NCBI GenBank assembly: GCA_036526255.1
Contig: DATCYW010000022.1
Span: 7,357-71,356 of the forward strand
Reading direction: 5' to 3'
Length of the DNA: 64,000 bases
Origin: Malonomonas sp036526255
Lineage (GTDB): Bacteria > Desulfobacterota > Desulfuromonadia > Desulfuromonadales > Geopsychrobacteraceae
The number at the start of each line of letters is the position of its first letter. Position 1 is the stretch's first letter. Shown in pieces: positions 40,689-49,149 of this stretch. The notes beneath the pieces were generated by a model. That model did not search any database, was not told the DNA's origin, and saw only the letters and a list, made by a program, of their open reading frames with translations. The position numbers and the translations under genes were made by a program.

Positions 40689-41368
40689 AACCACTCCAGG
40701 TGCTGATCGTCGATGATGACCCGAAGATCGCCGAAATCCATCGCCACTTTACCGAAAAAGTCAGCGGTTTTCAGGTCTGCGGCATGGCTGACAGCCTGGA
40801 AGATGCCGATAAGATGAGCGAACTGCTGGAGCCGGACCTGATCCTGCTGGATTTGTACTTTCCCGAAGGGCTCGGCACCGAAGTCCTCTGGAAGCTGCGT
40901 GCCCGCCATCAGGCCACAGACGTCATCCTGATCACCGCCGCCAAAGAGCTGGGACCGCTGCAGGAGGCGATGCGCGGCGGCGTGTTCGACTACATCCTGA
41001 AACCGGTGATGTTCCCCCGATTTCAGGAAGCGCTGCAACGCTTCTGCGAACACCGCCGGCAGCTGCAGAATGAGACCCGCCTCGACCAGCAGGACATCGA
41101 CCGGCTGCTGCACCCCTACAAAGACAGCAAACCGGGGGACTCGAGCTATCCCAAAGGGATCGACCCGCTGACCCTGAAGAAAGTCCGCGCTGCATTTGAC
41201 AAACCCCACCCCAACGGCCTGAGCGCCGAAGAGGTCGGCCAGGGGATCGGCGCCAGCCGCACCACCGCTCGTCGTTACCTCGAATACCTGACCGCCGGCG
41301 GCCAACTGAGTGCGGAACTGATCTACGGCGCCGTCGGCCGGCCGGAACGGAAATATTTCGCCACCTAG
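40685..41368 (+). CDS. CitB/DcuR-type response regulator
   Basis: A 227-residue regulator. The receiver domain has the acidic pair Asp10-Asp12 (IVDDDPK), the phosphorylation site Asp56 in ILLDLYFPEG, and Lys in YILKPVMF. The C-terminal part (GLSAEEVGQGIGASRTTARRYLEYL) is a helix-turn-helix of the CitB/DcuR type. It is translationally coupled to the sensor gene, and together they probably activate the divergent tctCBA operon. Confidence 0.9.
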   Translation: MKPLQVLIVDDDPKIAEIHRHFTEKVSGFQVCGMADSLEDADKMSELLEPDLILLDLYFPEGLGTEVLWKLRARHQATDVILITAAKELGPLQEAMRGGVFDYILKPVMFPRFQEALQRFCEHRRQLQNETRLDQQDIDRLLHPYKDSKPGDSSYPKGIDPLTLKKVRAAFDKPHPNGLSAEEVGQGIGASRTTARRYLEYLTAGGQLSAELIYGAVGRPERKYFAT

Positions 41369-41461
41369 AAACAGCGAAAGTTGCCTGACCGCGTGACATA
41401 TTGCAGAGAATTTGTTTGAATCAGTAACGGCAAACAGCTGCCGCGCCACCGGGAGGAGTTC

Positions 41462-42541
41462 ATGACGATTCATCACAGGCCGATTGACGAACGGATTGAC
41501 TGGTTGCTGGAACTGGCACGGCGACATACCGCCGATTTTCGCAACCCCGAGGCCTGTCTGGCCCGCGACCTCTACCGGGCGCAGCACCCGACTTCTATCG
41601 TGGTTCTGAAGTGCATGGACGGGCGGATCAACATCCCGATCGTCACCGGCACGCCGCCGGGGATTATCCAGCCGTTCCGCAACCTGGGCGGCATGTTCGA
41701 CCTGGGCTGGCCGCATCTGGGAGAAGTGCTGGCCAGTCATATCCAGCGGATGGTTGCCGACGGTCGGCGGGTGCTCATCTTCATCACCTACCATTTCTCC
41801 CGTGGTGACGCCCAGCGCGGCTGCGCCGGGTTCAACTATGACACAGCCGCCGCCGAGGCCTACACCCGCGGTATCAAGCGCCAGGCCGAGCAGATCTTCG
41901 GTGCCAGGCGCGGCACCGTCTACCCATTGATCTGCGGTTTTGAAACCGATGAGGATGCGCTGCTGCTGCACGGCGTCGACGAGCAGCTACTCGACCTGTC
42001 AACCGTCACTCCGGAGCAGGCCGCAAACCTCGGCCAGCGGCTGGCGAACCTCTACCCGGACATGCCGGAGCAGATGCATGCCGACCTGCTGCCGCTGCTG
42101 CAGGGGAACCTGCAATGGATCGCCAGCATGCGCAAAACCTGCCGGTTGCTCGATTTCGAACACCGCGAATGGATGATCTGCCTGGGGCGTGGCTTTGACT
42201 TTCTGCACACCCCCAACATCGCCCTGATCATCGGCCCCTACAGCCCCGACCTGGCCGACCCGATTCGCAAGGCGGCCGGGATCATCGAAGCCAACATGCG
42301 CGCCGGCCGCATCCCGGACGATGGTTTTCTGCTCTTCACCTCGGCGCCCTACGATGAAATCGGCGTCGATCAGGCGCGGGCCGAGTTGAAATCCCGTTTT
42401 TTGGCCGACTACGCCGCCGAAGTGATCCGCAGCGAGTACCCGCAGCTCGCCGATAAAATGCGCTGCAAAACCGCGATCATCTCATGGCGCTCGCGCGAAC
42501 TGGACATTCTGCCGCCAGAGGCCGGTAGCAAAACCAAATAA
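41462..42541 (+). CDS. Carbonic-anhydrase-like protein (CsoSCA/beta-type active-site pattern)
   Basis: A 359-residue soluble protein. Cys51, Asp53 and Arg55 in LKCMDGRINIP, with His111 and Cys121 in YHFSRGDAQRGCAGF, reproduce the zinc ligands (Cys, His, Cys) and the Asp-Arg dyad of beta-class carbonic anhydrases, in an arrangement like the carboxysome shell enzyme CsoSCA. The order and spacing are seen directly; the function is inferred. There are no carboxysome or Rubisco genes here, so the enzyme would act alone, perhaps to balance bicarbonate and CO2. GGGAGGAG lies before the ATG at 41462. Confidence 0.6.
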   Translation: MTIHHRPIDERIDWLLELARRHTADFRNPEACLARDLYRAQHPTSIVVLKCMDGRINIPIVTGTPPGIIQPFRNLGGMFDLGWPHLGEVLASHIQRMVADGRRVLIFITYHFSRGDAQRGCAGFNYDTAAAEAYTRGIKRQAEQIFGARRGTVYPLICGFETDEDALLLHGVDEQLLDLSTVTPEQAANLGQRLANLYPDMPEQMHADLLPLLQGNLQWIASMRKTCRLLDFEHREWMICLGRGFDFLHTPNIALIIGPYSPDLADPIRKAAGIIEANMRAGRIPDDGFLLFTSAPYDEIGVDQARAELKSRFLADYAAEVIRSEYPQLADKMRCKTAIISWRSRELDILPPEAGSKTK

Positions 42542-42621
42542 ACCGGACCCGTGCATTAACGCTTCGCTGACAGATCAACATCGGTCCACGCCATTTCGAA
42601 CTTCGTTGCCCACAGGACACT

Positions 42622-44316
42622 ATGAAAACCATCTCCGCGGAACTCGCCTATTTCTTACGTGGCAAGGCCAGACAGAACCTGAAAGTCCTGCTGTATTACA
42701 CCATGTTTCTGTTGCTGATGACCCTCAGCTACGCCACCATATTTCGCTACCTTATGTTCCATCTGGAGGGGCGTGAATATTCCTTTATCGCCGGGGTCTA
42801 CTGGACGATCACGGTAATGACCACGCTCGGCTTCGGTGACATCACCTTTCACAGCGATCTCGGTTATATTTTCGCCGCGCTGGTGACGATCTCCGGGGTG
42901 GTGTTCCTGCTGATCATCCTGCCGTTCGGCCTGATCAGTCTGTTTCTGGCCCCCTGGATTGAAGAGCGATTACGTTTTCGCCCCGATTTTTCACTGCCGG
43001 AGGGGACCAGCGGTCATGTGGTGTTGTTCGGCTGCAACCCGATCGCCCGCGTGCTGATCCACAATCTGACCAGCCTCGCTATCCCCTTTGTCGTTGTCAC
43101 CGAAGACTATCAGGAGTCGCTGCGGCTTGAGGAGGCAGGCGTCAAGGTGGCCTGCGGCTCGGTGACCGACAAAGCTCTGCTCAAAAAAGTCCGGGTCGAG
43201 TCGGCGCGCTATATCTTCGCCAACCTCGACGATACGCAGAATGTCAACCTCTGCCTGACAATTCGCTCGCTCTGCAAAACCCCGATCGCAGCAATAGTGA
43301 CCGACCCCGAACATGTCGATCTGGTCCGGCTGGCCGGGGCCGACAAGGCCGTGCCCTTGACACGGATTATCGGGCGCTATCTGGGTATCCGTGCCACAAC
43401 GCAGGGTGCGCTGGCGCATGTTCTCGATTCTATCGGGCAATTGAAGATCGCCGAGATCCCGGTTTACGGCACGCCATTTTCCGACCAGACCCTCGAACAG
43501 GCACAGATCCGGCAGAAAACCGGGCTGGCGGTGGTCGGGGTCTGGGAACGCGGGGTTTTTACCATCCCCTCGAAAGATACCCTGCTGACGCCGAATTCAC
43601 TGGTGGTGCTGGCAGGAACCAGCGAACAGTTAACGCAGATGGAAACACTGACCGGCGAACAGGCCTCCGACGACCTGGTCTTCATTCTTGGCCACGGCCG
43701 GATCGGCTGCGCCGCAGCCAACTTTCTTGATAACAAACCTGTTCCCTATATTCTGATCGACCGGGCCGAAAACCAGCATTGCGAAAAACATATCTCCGTG
43801 GTCGGCGACGCCACCAACTGCAACCTACTACGCCAATCAGGGATTGAGCTGGCCAAGGGGCTGATCGTGACCACCAACGACGACAATACCAACGTCTTTC
43901 TCACCCTGAGCAGCCGGCATACCAACCCGCATATCCGCATCGTCGCCCGGGCCAACAAAGAGGAGAGCGTCGAGCAACTGTATGCCGCCGGCGCCGATTT
44001 TGTCGTCTCCAACGCCTCGGTCGGTGCGAATATTCTGACCAATATTCTCGAGTCGAAGGAGTCGATTTTCCTCACAGAAGGGCTGGCGATCTTCCGCCGC
44101 CAGCTGCCGGCGACCCTGATCGGTAAAACGCTGGAGCAATCACGGATTCGGCCACTGACCGGCTGCTCGGTGGTCGCACTGGAAACGGACAGCGCCGAAC
44201 CCCTCCCATCGCCGGCACCGGACATTGTACTGCAGGCCGGAATGAAACTGGTGATGATCGGCAGCAGTCAGCAGGAAGAGAAGTTCTCGCTCCAGTTCGG
44301 ACGTAAAAAACACTGA
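42622..44316 (+). CDS. Potassium channel with two RCK (TrkA-type) domains
   Basis: A 564-residue protein. Two membrane helices (about 22-48 and 86-115) flank a pore with the filter TTLGFGD in TVMTTLGFGDITF. Two regulator-of-K+-conductance units follow: the first Rossmann segment starts at GHVVLFGCNPIARVLIHNL (about 130), the second at LVFILGHGRIGCAAANFL (about 352), each followed by a TrkA-C-like part; the last begins near 480. It is a ligand-gated K+ channel or related cation channel of the inner membrane. It is a single gene closed by a strong terminator. Confidence 0.87.
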   Translation: MKTISAELAYFLRGKARQNLKVLLYYTMFLLLMTLSYATIFRYLMFHLEGREYSFIAGVYWTITVMTTLGFGDITFHSDLGYIFAALVTISGVVFLLIILPFGLISLFLAPWIEERLRFRPDFSLPEGTSGHVVLFGCNPIARVLIHNLTSLAIPFVVVTEDYQESLRLEEAGVKVACGSVTDKALLKKVRVESARYIFANLDDTQNVNLCLTIRSLCKTPIAAIVTDPEHVDLVRLAGADKAVPLTRIIGRYLGIRATTQGALAHVLDSIGQLKIAEIPVYGTPFSDQTLEQAQIRQKTGLAVVGVWERGVFTIPSKDTLLTPNSLVVLAGTSEQLTQMETLTGEQASDDLVFILGHGRIGCAAANFLDNKPVPYILIDRAENQHCEKHISVVGDATNCNLLRQSGIELAKGLIVTTNDDNTNVFLTLSSRHTNPHIRIVARANKEESVEQLYAAGADFVVSNASVGANILTNILESKESIFLTEGLAIFRRQLPATLIGKTLEQSRIRPLTGCSVVALETDSAEPLPSPAPDIVLQAGMKLVMIGSSQQEEKFSLQFGRKKH

Positions 44317-44351
44317 GAGGGCTCGCTGCGCCAACCGCTGCTACAGCAAAA

Positions 44352-44385
44352 AAAATTCCGGCCGCATCACTGCGGCCGGAATTTT
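44352..44385. terminator. Bidirectional terminator
   Basis: A perfect 14-bp stem (AAAATTCCGGCCGC and complement) with a six-base loop, T-run on the plus side and A-run on the left for the minus strand. It separates the channel gene from the convergent Fur-family gene. Confidence 0.92.
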
Positions 44386-44435
44386 AACGCGGGCTCTGCC
44401 AACCTGACGCTTCGGTCGGAGGTGCTGCGATCAAC

Positions 44436-44876
44436 TTAGAGACATTTCCTGCAGGTGCCGTAAGCCACCAGATTTTTCCGCTCGACCTTTCCCCAGGCGT
44501 CGACCTCATCGGGCAATGCCGCCTCGTCGATGAGCTGCCATTGAAAATCGATGATCTCCCGGCATTTGCGGCAGATCAGGTGATGGTGCGGCCATTGCGC
44601 GACTTCAAAACGTGCCTGACTTTCGACCGTCTCGACTTTATTGATCAATCCATGGCTGGCCAGAGTGCCCAGGGTGCGATAAACCGTATCGAGCGACAGG
44701 GTCGGCATCCCTTTGACCAGGCGTTGATGAAGGGTCTCGGCCGAGGGATGATCGGTCGCGCGAGCCAGCTCACGAAATACTTCCAACCGCTGTGGGGTCA
44801 GACGCAGGCCCGCTTTGCGGCAGGCATCCTCAAAAGCGGTCAGTTGCTGTTTCTGTTGCTTAAGTGTCCGTAGCAT
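44436..44876 (-). CDS. Fur-family transcriptional regulator (PerR-like)
   Basis: A 146-residue Fur-family regulator. The helix-turn-helix covers GLRLTPQRLEVFRELA through LDTVYRTLGTLASHGLI. WPHHHLICRKCREIIDF holds the metal-sensing histidines and the first zinc CxxC; the second CxxC is CRKC near the C-terminus. The early HPSAETLHQRL and the absence of some Fur-type residues favour the PerR (peroxide) branch, but Fur or Zur cannot be excluded. It lies nine bases after the APC transporter gene on the same strand, so the two are probably co-transcribed. Confidence 0.87.
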   Translation of the reverse strand: MLRTLKQQKQQLTAFEDACRKAGLRLTPQRLEVFRELARATDHPSAETLHQRLVKGMPTLSLDTVYRTLGTLASHGLINKVETVESQARFEVAQWPHHHLICRKCREIIDFQWQLIDEAALPDEVDAWGKVERKNLVAYGTCRKCL

Positions 44877-44885
44877 GGGCCATCC

Positions 44886-46988
44886 TCAAGAGAGTTCGTT
44901 CCCGTCCGCATAATTATCGCGCAGTTCAGCCAGCCCCAACTCTTCGCCGATAATCGTCAGCCGGTCCCCCTCGCGCAGAATCGTGCCGATGTTCGGCACA
45001 AAAGACTGTCCGGCGCGGCTGAGCAGGGCCACCAGGCACCCATTGGGGATAGCGACATTGTTGAGCGGCTGCCCGATCAAAGCTTCGGTCGCCTGCTGCC
45101 GTTGCAGATTGAGGGTCAACAGCCGCTCATCGTGCAGCAGACTGCTGCGCAGGCCGTGCTCGTCGGTAGCCGACTCCCACTCGCGGGTGAAGCTCTCGTC
45201 GTCGACCCGCTCGGCGATCCGGGCAAGAATGCGCAGATGCTGGGTGGGATTGCTGTCGGGACTGACCAGAAAAAACAGCGCTGAAACCTGGGTGACTTCT
45301 TCTTCTTCGTGAGTCAGCGGGTTATAGAGCGGCATGATCACGCCGCGCCTGGCCCGGACCAGCACCATCTCGGCCTGGTCGATACGGGTGGTACGAAAGT
45401 GCGGCAGCGCGACACGGTGGGTCACCGGGGTGGCGCCGACCCGGGTACCCTCCATCACCTGGTCGATAATCTCATTGGCCGACAGCGGTATGATGTTGCA
45501 GAGTTTTTCGGCAACCAGCACCAGCACCTGCTCGAATGAGCTCTGCTGCGGCAGATCGAAGACCATACTGCGTGACACGATCTCGTCAAAAGGATCCTCT
45601 TCGCGCAACCCCTTCTCACGCAGAATCCCGCGCAACTCGGTATCCAGGTTCTGATGCCGGAGTCGCCCCAGCCGCTCGAAAACATGGTAAATGGCGCCAA
45701 CCCGCGCGACCTTACCGCTGGCGTAGTACCAGTACCAGAGACTGGAAATGACAATCAGGCCGCAGGAGAACAGGGTCGGCACAATCCCCATCTCAATGAT
45801 CAGAAAGATCGGCGAGACGATCCCGGCGATCTGCATCCAGGGGTAGAAGGGCGATTTATAGCCCGGATCGTAGGATGCGATGCGGCTCTCACGCATGATA
45901 ATCACAGCAAAACAGACCAGCGCGAACATCAGCAACTGAAAGGCACTGGCCAGCTTGGCGATCCGCATCGGGTCGAACAGCACCAGAATCATGACGATGG
46001 TCAACAGGGTCAGCAGGATCGAATAGAAGGGGGTGCCGAATTTGCCGAGTCGTCGAAACAGCCGCGGGGCCAGATGGTCACGACTCATCGCCAACGGGTA
46101 GCGCGACGCGCTCATCATGCCGGCGTTGGCCACCGAAATAAAGGCCAGCAGCGCGGCAATCGACAACAGGATGACGCCGGTGCGCCCGAGCGCGTAGTCG
46201 GCGGCGGTCGCCACCGGGGTTAAGCTGCCCTGCAATTCGGCCATCGGCACCAGTCCGACGATCAGGGCCGTGCCGAAGATATAAATCAGGATCGAGGTCG
46301 CCAGGGCCAGAATGATCCCTCTGGGCAGGTTGCGCTCCGGATCCTTGACCTCTTCAGACAGGCTGGCAACCTTGGTGACGCCGACATAGCTGATGTAAAC
46401 CATGCCGGCCGTGCCGACGATCGAATCGAACCCGGCGGCAAGAAAATCCTGAAAATGGACCGGCTGAAACGCAACCACCCCGCTGGCAAAGAAAACCGTC
46501 AGAATGGCCAGCAGGCCAAAGACCAGCACGACCTGCAGGCCGCCGGTCTTTTTCGCCCCGACCAGATTCACGCCGCCGAGCAGCACGGCAATGGTCACGG
46601 CGATCGGGACAATGCTCAAGGTCGGAACAAACAGAGCGATATAGGCGCCCATGCCGATCAGGGCGAAGGCGACCTTGAGAATCAACGCCAGCCAGGTACC
46701 GAAGCCGCCGATCGTTCCCAGAAAGGGGCCGAGGGAGCGATCGAGAAAATAGTAAACCCCGCCCGCCCGCGGCATCGCCGTGGCCAGCTCGATCACGCTG
46801 AACATGGCCGGGATCAACGGGATCGCGGCCAAAGCATAGGCCAGCACCAGCGCCGGACCAGCCTGCTGTGCGGCGATCCCCGGCAATAAAAAGAAGCCGG
46901 CACTCAAGGTCGCGCCGGTGGCAATGGCATAGACATCGAGCAGCCGCAACTCTTTTTTCAAACGGATATGTTTCTGTGCAGCGGCCAC
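44886..46988 (-). CDS. APC family transporter with C-terminal EIIA-like and RCK-C domains
   Basis: A 700-residue protein. The first 430 residues form a 12-helix APC-superfamily permease (ATGATLSAGFFLLPGIAAQQAGPA is the helix-1 substrate motif; ATAMPRAGGVYYFLDRSLG follows). Residues about 470-610 look like a PTS EIIA (mannitol/fructose) domain with the histidine in VALPHFRTTRIDQAEMVLV, and the last 80 residues resemble a TrkA-C/RCK-C ligand domain (GCLVALLSRAGQSFVPN, LREGDRLTIIGEE). Such fusions suggest uptake of an amino acid, or of K+, under phosphorylation or nucleotide control. Substrate unknown. It precedes the Fur-family gene. Confidence 0.83.
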   Translation of the reverse strand: MAAAQKHIRLKKELRLLDVYAIATGATLSAGFFLLPGIAAQQAGPALVLAYALAAIPLIPAMFSVIELATAMPRAGGVYYFLDRSLGPFLGTIGGFGTWLALILKVAFALIGMGAYIALFVPTLSIVPIAVTIAVLLGGVNLVGAKKTGGLQVVLVFGLLAILTVFFASGVVAFQPVHFQDFLAAGFDSIVGTAGMVYISYVGVTKVASLSEEVKDPERNLPRGIILALATSILIYIFGTALIVGLVPMAELQGSLTPVATAADYALGRTGVILLSIAALLAFISVANAGMMSASRYPLAMSRDHLAPRLFRRLGKFGTPFYSILLTLLTIVMILVLFDPMRIAKLASAFQLLMFALVCFAVIIMRESRIASYDPGYKSPFYPWMQIAGIVSPIFLIIEMGIVPTLFSCGLIVISSLWYWYYASGKVARVGAIYHVFERLGRLRHQNLDTELRGILREKGLREEDPFDEIVSRSMVFDLPQQSSFEQVLVLVAEKLCNIIPLSANEIIDQVMEGTRVGATPVTHRVALPHFRTTRIDQAEMVLVRARRGVIMPLYNPLTHEEEEVTQVSALFFLVSPDSNPTQHLRILARIAERVDDESFTREWESATDEHGLRSSLLHDERLLTLNLQRQQATEALIGQPLNNVAIPNGCLVALLSRAGQSFVPNIGTILREGDRLTIIGEELGLAELRDNYADGNELS

Positions 46989-47120
46989 AGTAAATCTCCC
47001 TTTAACGACATTGACAAATCAAGGAGAAAAGTATAGCTGAACGCAGAGCCCGATTCGAGGTTTAAATGGAGCAGCAGACCTGCGCCGCTTGCTGCAGAGC
47101 AAAACCAGCAAAAATCGGCA

Positions 47121-47155
47121 TTGACCTTGCTTGGCTATTTGGCCATACTGCCAAA
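47121..47155 (+). promoter_or_regulatory. arsR promoter with overlapping ArsR operator
   Basis: TTGACC (47121-47126) and CATACT (47144-47149) are spaced by 17 bases. The palindrome TTGGC-N6-GCCAA (47139-47154; TTTGGC/GCCAAA when extended) has its six-base centre exactly on the -10 element, so a bound ArsR would cover it. Confidence 0.75.
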
Positions 47156-47172
47156 CAAAAGGAGAGCTGCCG

Positions 47173-47505
47173 ATGTTCCAGAATCGTAAAAACCAGCTGA
47201 CTGCTCGCGCTAACGTCCTTAAGGCACTGGCCCACCCGACACGACTGTTTATAGTTGAGGAACTGGAAAAAGAAGAACGCTGCGTCTGCGACTTAACCAC
47301 GCTGATCGGTGCCGATGTCTCGACCGTCTCCAAGCATCTGTCGGTGCTCAGACAGGCTGGAATTATCATTGCTGACAAGCGCGGCAATCAGGTTTTCTAC
47401 TGCTTGCGGGTCCCCTGTATCCTCAATTTTTTCGGGTGCGTCGAATCGGTGCTGGAGTCGCAGGCGACAGATCATGCTGCAACGCTTGCGGGCGGCGTTA
47501 AGTAG
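47173..47505 (+). CDS. arsR: ArsR-family metalloregulator of the arsenic operon
   Basis: A 110-residue winged-helix repressor. ANVLKALAHPTRLFIVEEL opens the fold, and Cys37 and Cys39 (ERCVCDLTTL) at the start of the recognition region are the classical As(III) ligands; DVSTVSKHLSVLRQAGII is the recognition helix and wing. Cys77, Cys82 and Cys89 provide further possible ligands. ATG 47173 has AGGAGA eight bases upstream; the earlier frame start at 47131 overlaps the promoter. It is the first gene of the ars cluster, and its operator is found both before it and before the next gene. Confidence 0.93.
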   Translation: MFQNRKNQLTARANVLKALAHPTRLFIVEELEKEERCVCDLTTLIGADVSTVSKHLSVLRQAGIIIADKRGNQVFYCLRVPCILNFFGCVESVLESQATDHAATLAGGVK

Positions 47506-47522
47506 TTTTTTTGCCCAACTTC

Positions 47523-47538
47523 TTGGCAATTACGCCAA
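47523..47538 (+). promoter_or_regulatory. Second ArsR operator, before the permease gene
   Basis: TTGGC-N6-GCCAA has the same half-sites and spacing as the operator in the arsR promoter. It lies in the 47-base gap between arsR and the permease gene, 15 bases before its ATG. Confidence 0.72.
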
Positions 47539-47552
47539 AAAGGAAACTAGCT

Positions 47553-48860
47553 ATGAACTGGAAAACTGAGTGGAAGCCTTTGTTCTGGATCATCGCGGTA
47601 TTTACCGGCTGCTTCTTCCTGCCGGTCGAAATTCCGCAGGTGCAAAACGCACTCATGGAATCTCTACATCTGGTCAAATGGTACGCTCGCGAGCATGTGC
47701 TGCTCTGCCTGGTCCCGGCGTTTTTCATCGCCGGGGCGGTCGCTGTCTTTGTCAGTCAAGCCGCAGTGATGAAATATTTAGGTCCCAAGGCCAACAAGAT
47801 CCTTGCCTACGGCGTCGCCGCGGTTTCCGGGACCATTCTCGCTGTCTGCTCCTGCACCATCCTGCCACTGTTTGCCGGAATTTACCGGATGGGCGCGGGA
47901 CTTGGTCCTGCCTGTGCTTTTCTCTACTCCGGTCCGGCGATTAACATCCTGGCGATTGTTCTCACGGCACGCATCCTCGGTCCGGAAATGGGGATTGCCC
48001 GCGCCGTCGGCGCCATTATTTTCGCCGTGATCATCGGTCTGTTGATGCACTTCTTCTTTCGTCATGAAGAAGCGGAAAAAGCGGTCGCCGCACCACTACT
48101 GATTGCCGATGAACAAAGCAGGCCACTCTTGCAGACCGCGCTCTACTTTGTTGCGATGGTCGGCATTCTGGTGTTTGCCAACTGGGGCAGTACCGATCAG
48201 ACTGCCGGTCTCTGGCATTCAATTTACGTCGCCAAATGGGGGATCACCGGGGGCTTTGCTCTTGCCCTGGCGTTAATACTGGCCGCCTGGTTCAACCTTG
48301 GCTTCAAAAAAGTATCGCTGGCAGCGCTCCCGGTCCTGCTTCTGGCGTTTTTGACCCCACAACATCAAGAACTCTCTTTTACTGCCGGAGTGATCAGCCT
48401 CTCGGTACTGAGCAATCTGAAAAGCACGCGCGAGGGAGAGATGGGGCAGTGGTTCGGTGAGAGCTGGGATTTCGCCAAGAAGATTCTGCCGCTGCTGTTA
48501 ATCGGCGTGTTGATCGCCGGCGTACTGCTCGGTCGCCCGGAACAGGAGGGGCTGATTCCATCGGCGTGGGTCGCCTCACTGGTCGGCGGCAATTCGATCT
48601 CGGCCAACCTGTTCGCCTCGGTTTTCGGCGCCTTCATGTATTTTGCCACGCTGACCGAAGTGCCGATTCTGCAGGGACTGCTCGGCGCCGGGATGGGCAA
48701 AGGGCCGGCATTAGCGCTGCTGCTGGCCGGCCCGGCGCTCTCATTACCCAACATGCTGGTAATCCGCAGTATCATGGGAACCAAGAAAACTGTTGTCTTT
48801 GTCCTGCTGGTGATGGTGATGGCAACGATCAGCGGGCTACTTTACGGGACGTTCTTTTAA
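47553..48860 (+). CDS. Permease of the ArsP / SO_0444 (DUF318) family
   Basis: A 435-residue membrane protein with about ten helices. VSGTILAVCSCTILPLFAGI (Cys99, Cys101) and LGPACAFLYSGPAINILAI (Cys121) are the hallmark of this permease family, which includes ArsP (organoarsenical export) and metal efflux proteins. The loop around residues 175-200 is charged and cytoplasmic. Position directly after arsR with an own operator, and before a thioredoxin-like gene, argues for export of an arsenic species. The ATG at 47553 follows AGGAAA; a TTG at 47511 is not used. Confidence 0.85.
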   Translation: MNWKTEWKPLFWIIAVFTGCFFLPVEIPQVQNALMESLHLVKWYAREHVLLCLVPAFFIAGAVAVFVSQAAVMKYLGPKANKILAYGVAAVSGTILAVCSCTILPLFAGIYRMGAGLGPACAFLYSGPAINILAIVLTARILGPEMGIARAVGAIIFAVIIGLLMHFFFRHEEAEKAVAAPLLIADEQSRPLLQTALYFVAMVGILVFANWGSTDQTAGLWHSIYVAKWGITGGFALALALILAAWFNLGFKKVSLAALPVLLLAFLTPQHQELSFTAGVISLSVLSNLKSTREGEMGQWFGESWDFAKKILPLLLIGVLIAGVLLGRPEQEGLIPSAWVASLVGGNSISANLFASVFGAFMYFATLTEVPILQGLLGAGMGKGPALALLLAGPALSLPNMLVIRSIMGTKKTVVFVLLVMVMATISGLLYGTFF

Positions 48861-48878
48861 CAGAAAAGGAGCATACAG

Positions 48879-49118
48879 ATGAAAAAAATCCAGATCCTTG
48901 GTACCGGTTGTGCTAAATGTCAAAAGCTGGCGGATAACACTAAGCAAGCGGCAGACGGCTTAGGCCTTGACTACCAGCTGGAAAAAGTCACCGAGCTGAA
49001 TCAGATCATGGCGTTCGGCGTCATGACCACCCCGGGACTGGCGGTCGATGGCAAGGTGCTGCTGGTCGGCAAAGTGCCGAGTGCTGCTGAAATCGAAAAG
49101 TTACTCAATCAACCCTGA
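48879..49118 (+). CDS. Small thioredoxin-like protein (TM0996/MTH895 family)
   Basis: A 79-residue redox protein with the active site Cys11-Ala-Lys-Cys14 in LGTGCAKCQKLADNT and the cis-proline region VMTTPGLAVDGKV. This size and motif are typical of the glutaredoxin-like TM0996/MTH895 family, which is often encoded beside the DUF318-type permease. It may reduce a disulfide in the permease or reduce the transported substrate. AAAAGGAG lies eight bases before the ATG. Confidence 0.88.
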   Translation: MKKIQILGTGCAKCQKLADNTKQAADGLGLDYQLEKVTELNQIMAFGVMTTPGLAVDGKVLLVGKVPSAAEIEKLLNQP

Positions 49119-49149
49119 AACATTTGTTCACAACTCAATCGGAGCAGCA

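Noticed and set aside
40589..41971. Long antisense frame (460 residues) across the response regulator and carbonic-anhydrase-like genes
   Set aside because: It spans two real genes and their gap and is best explained by high GC.
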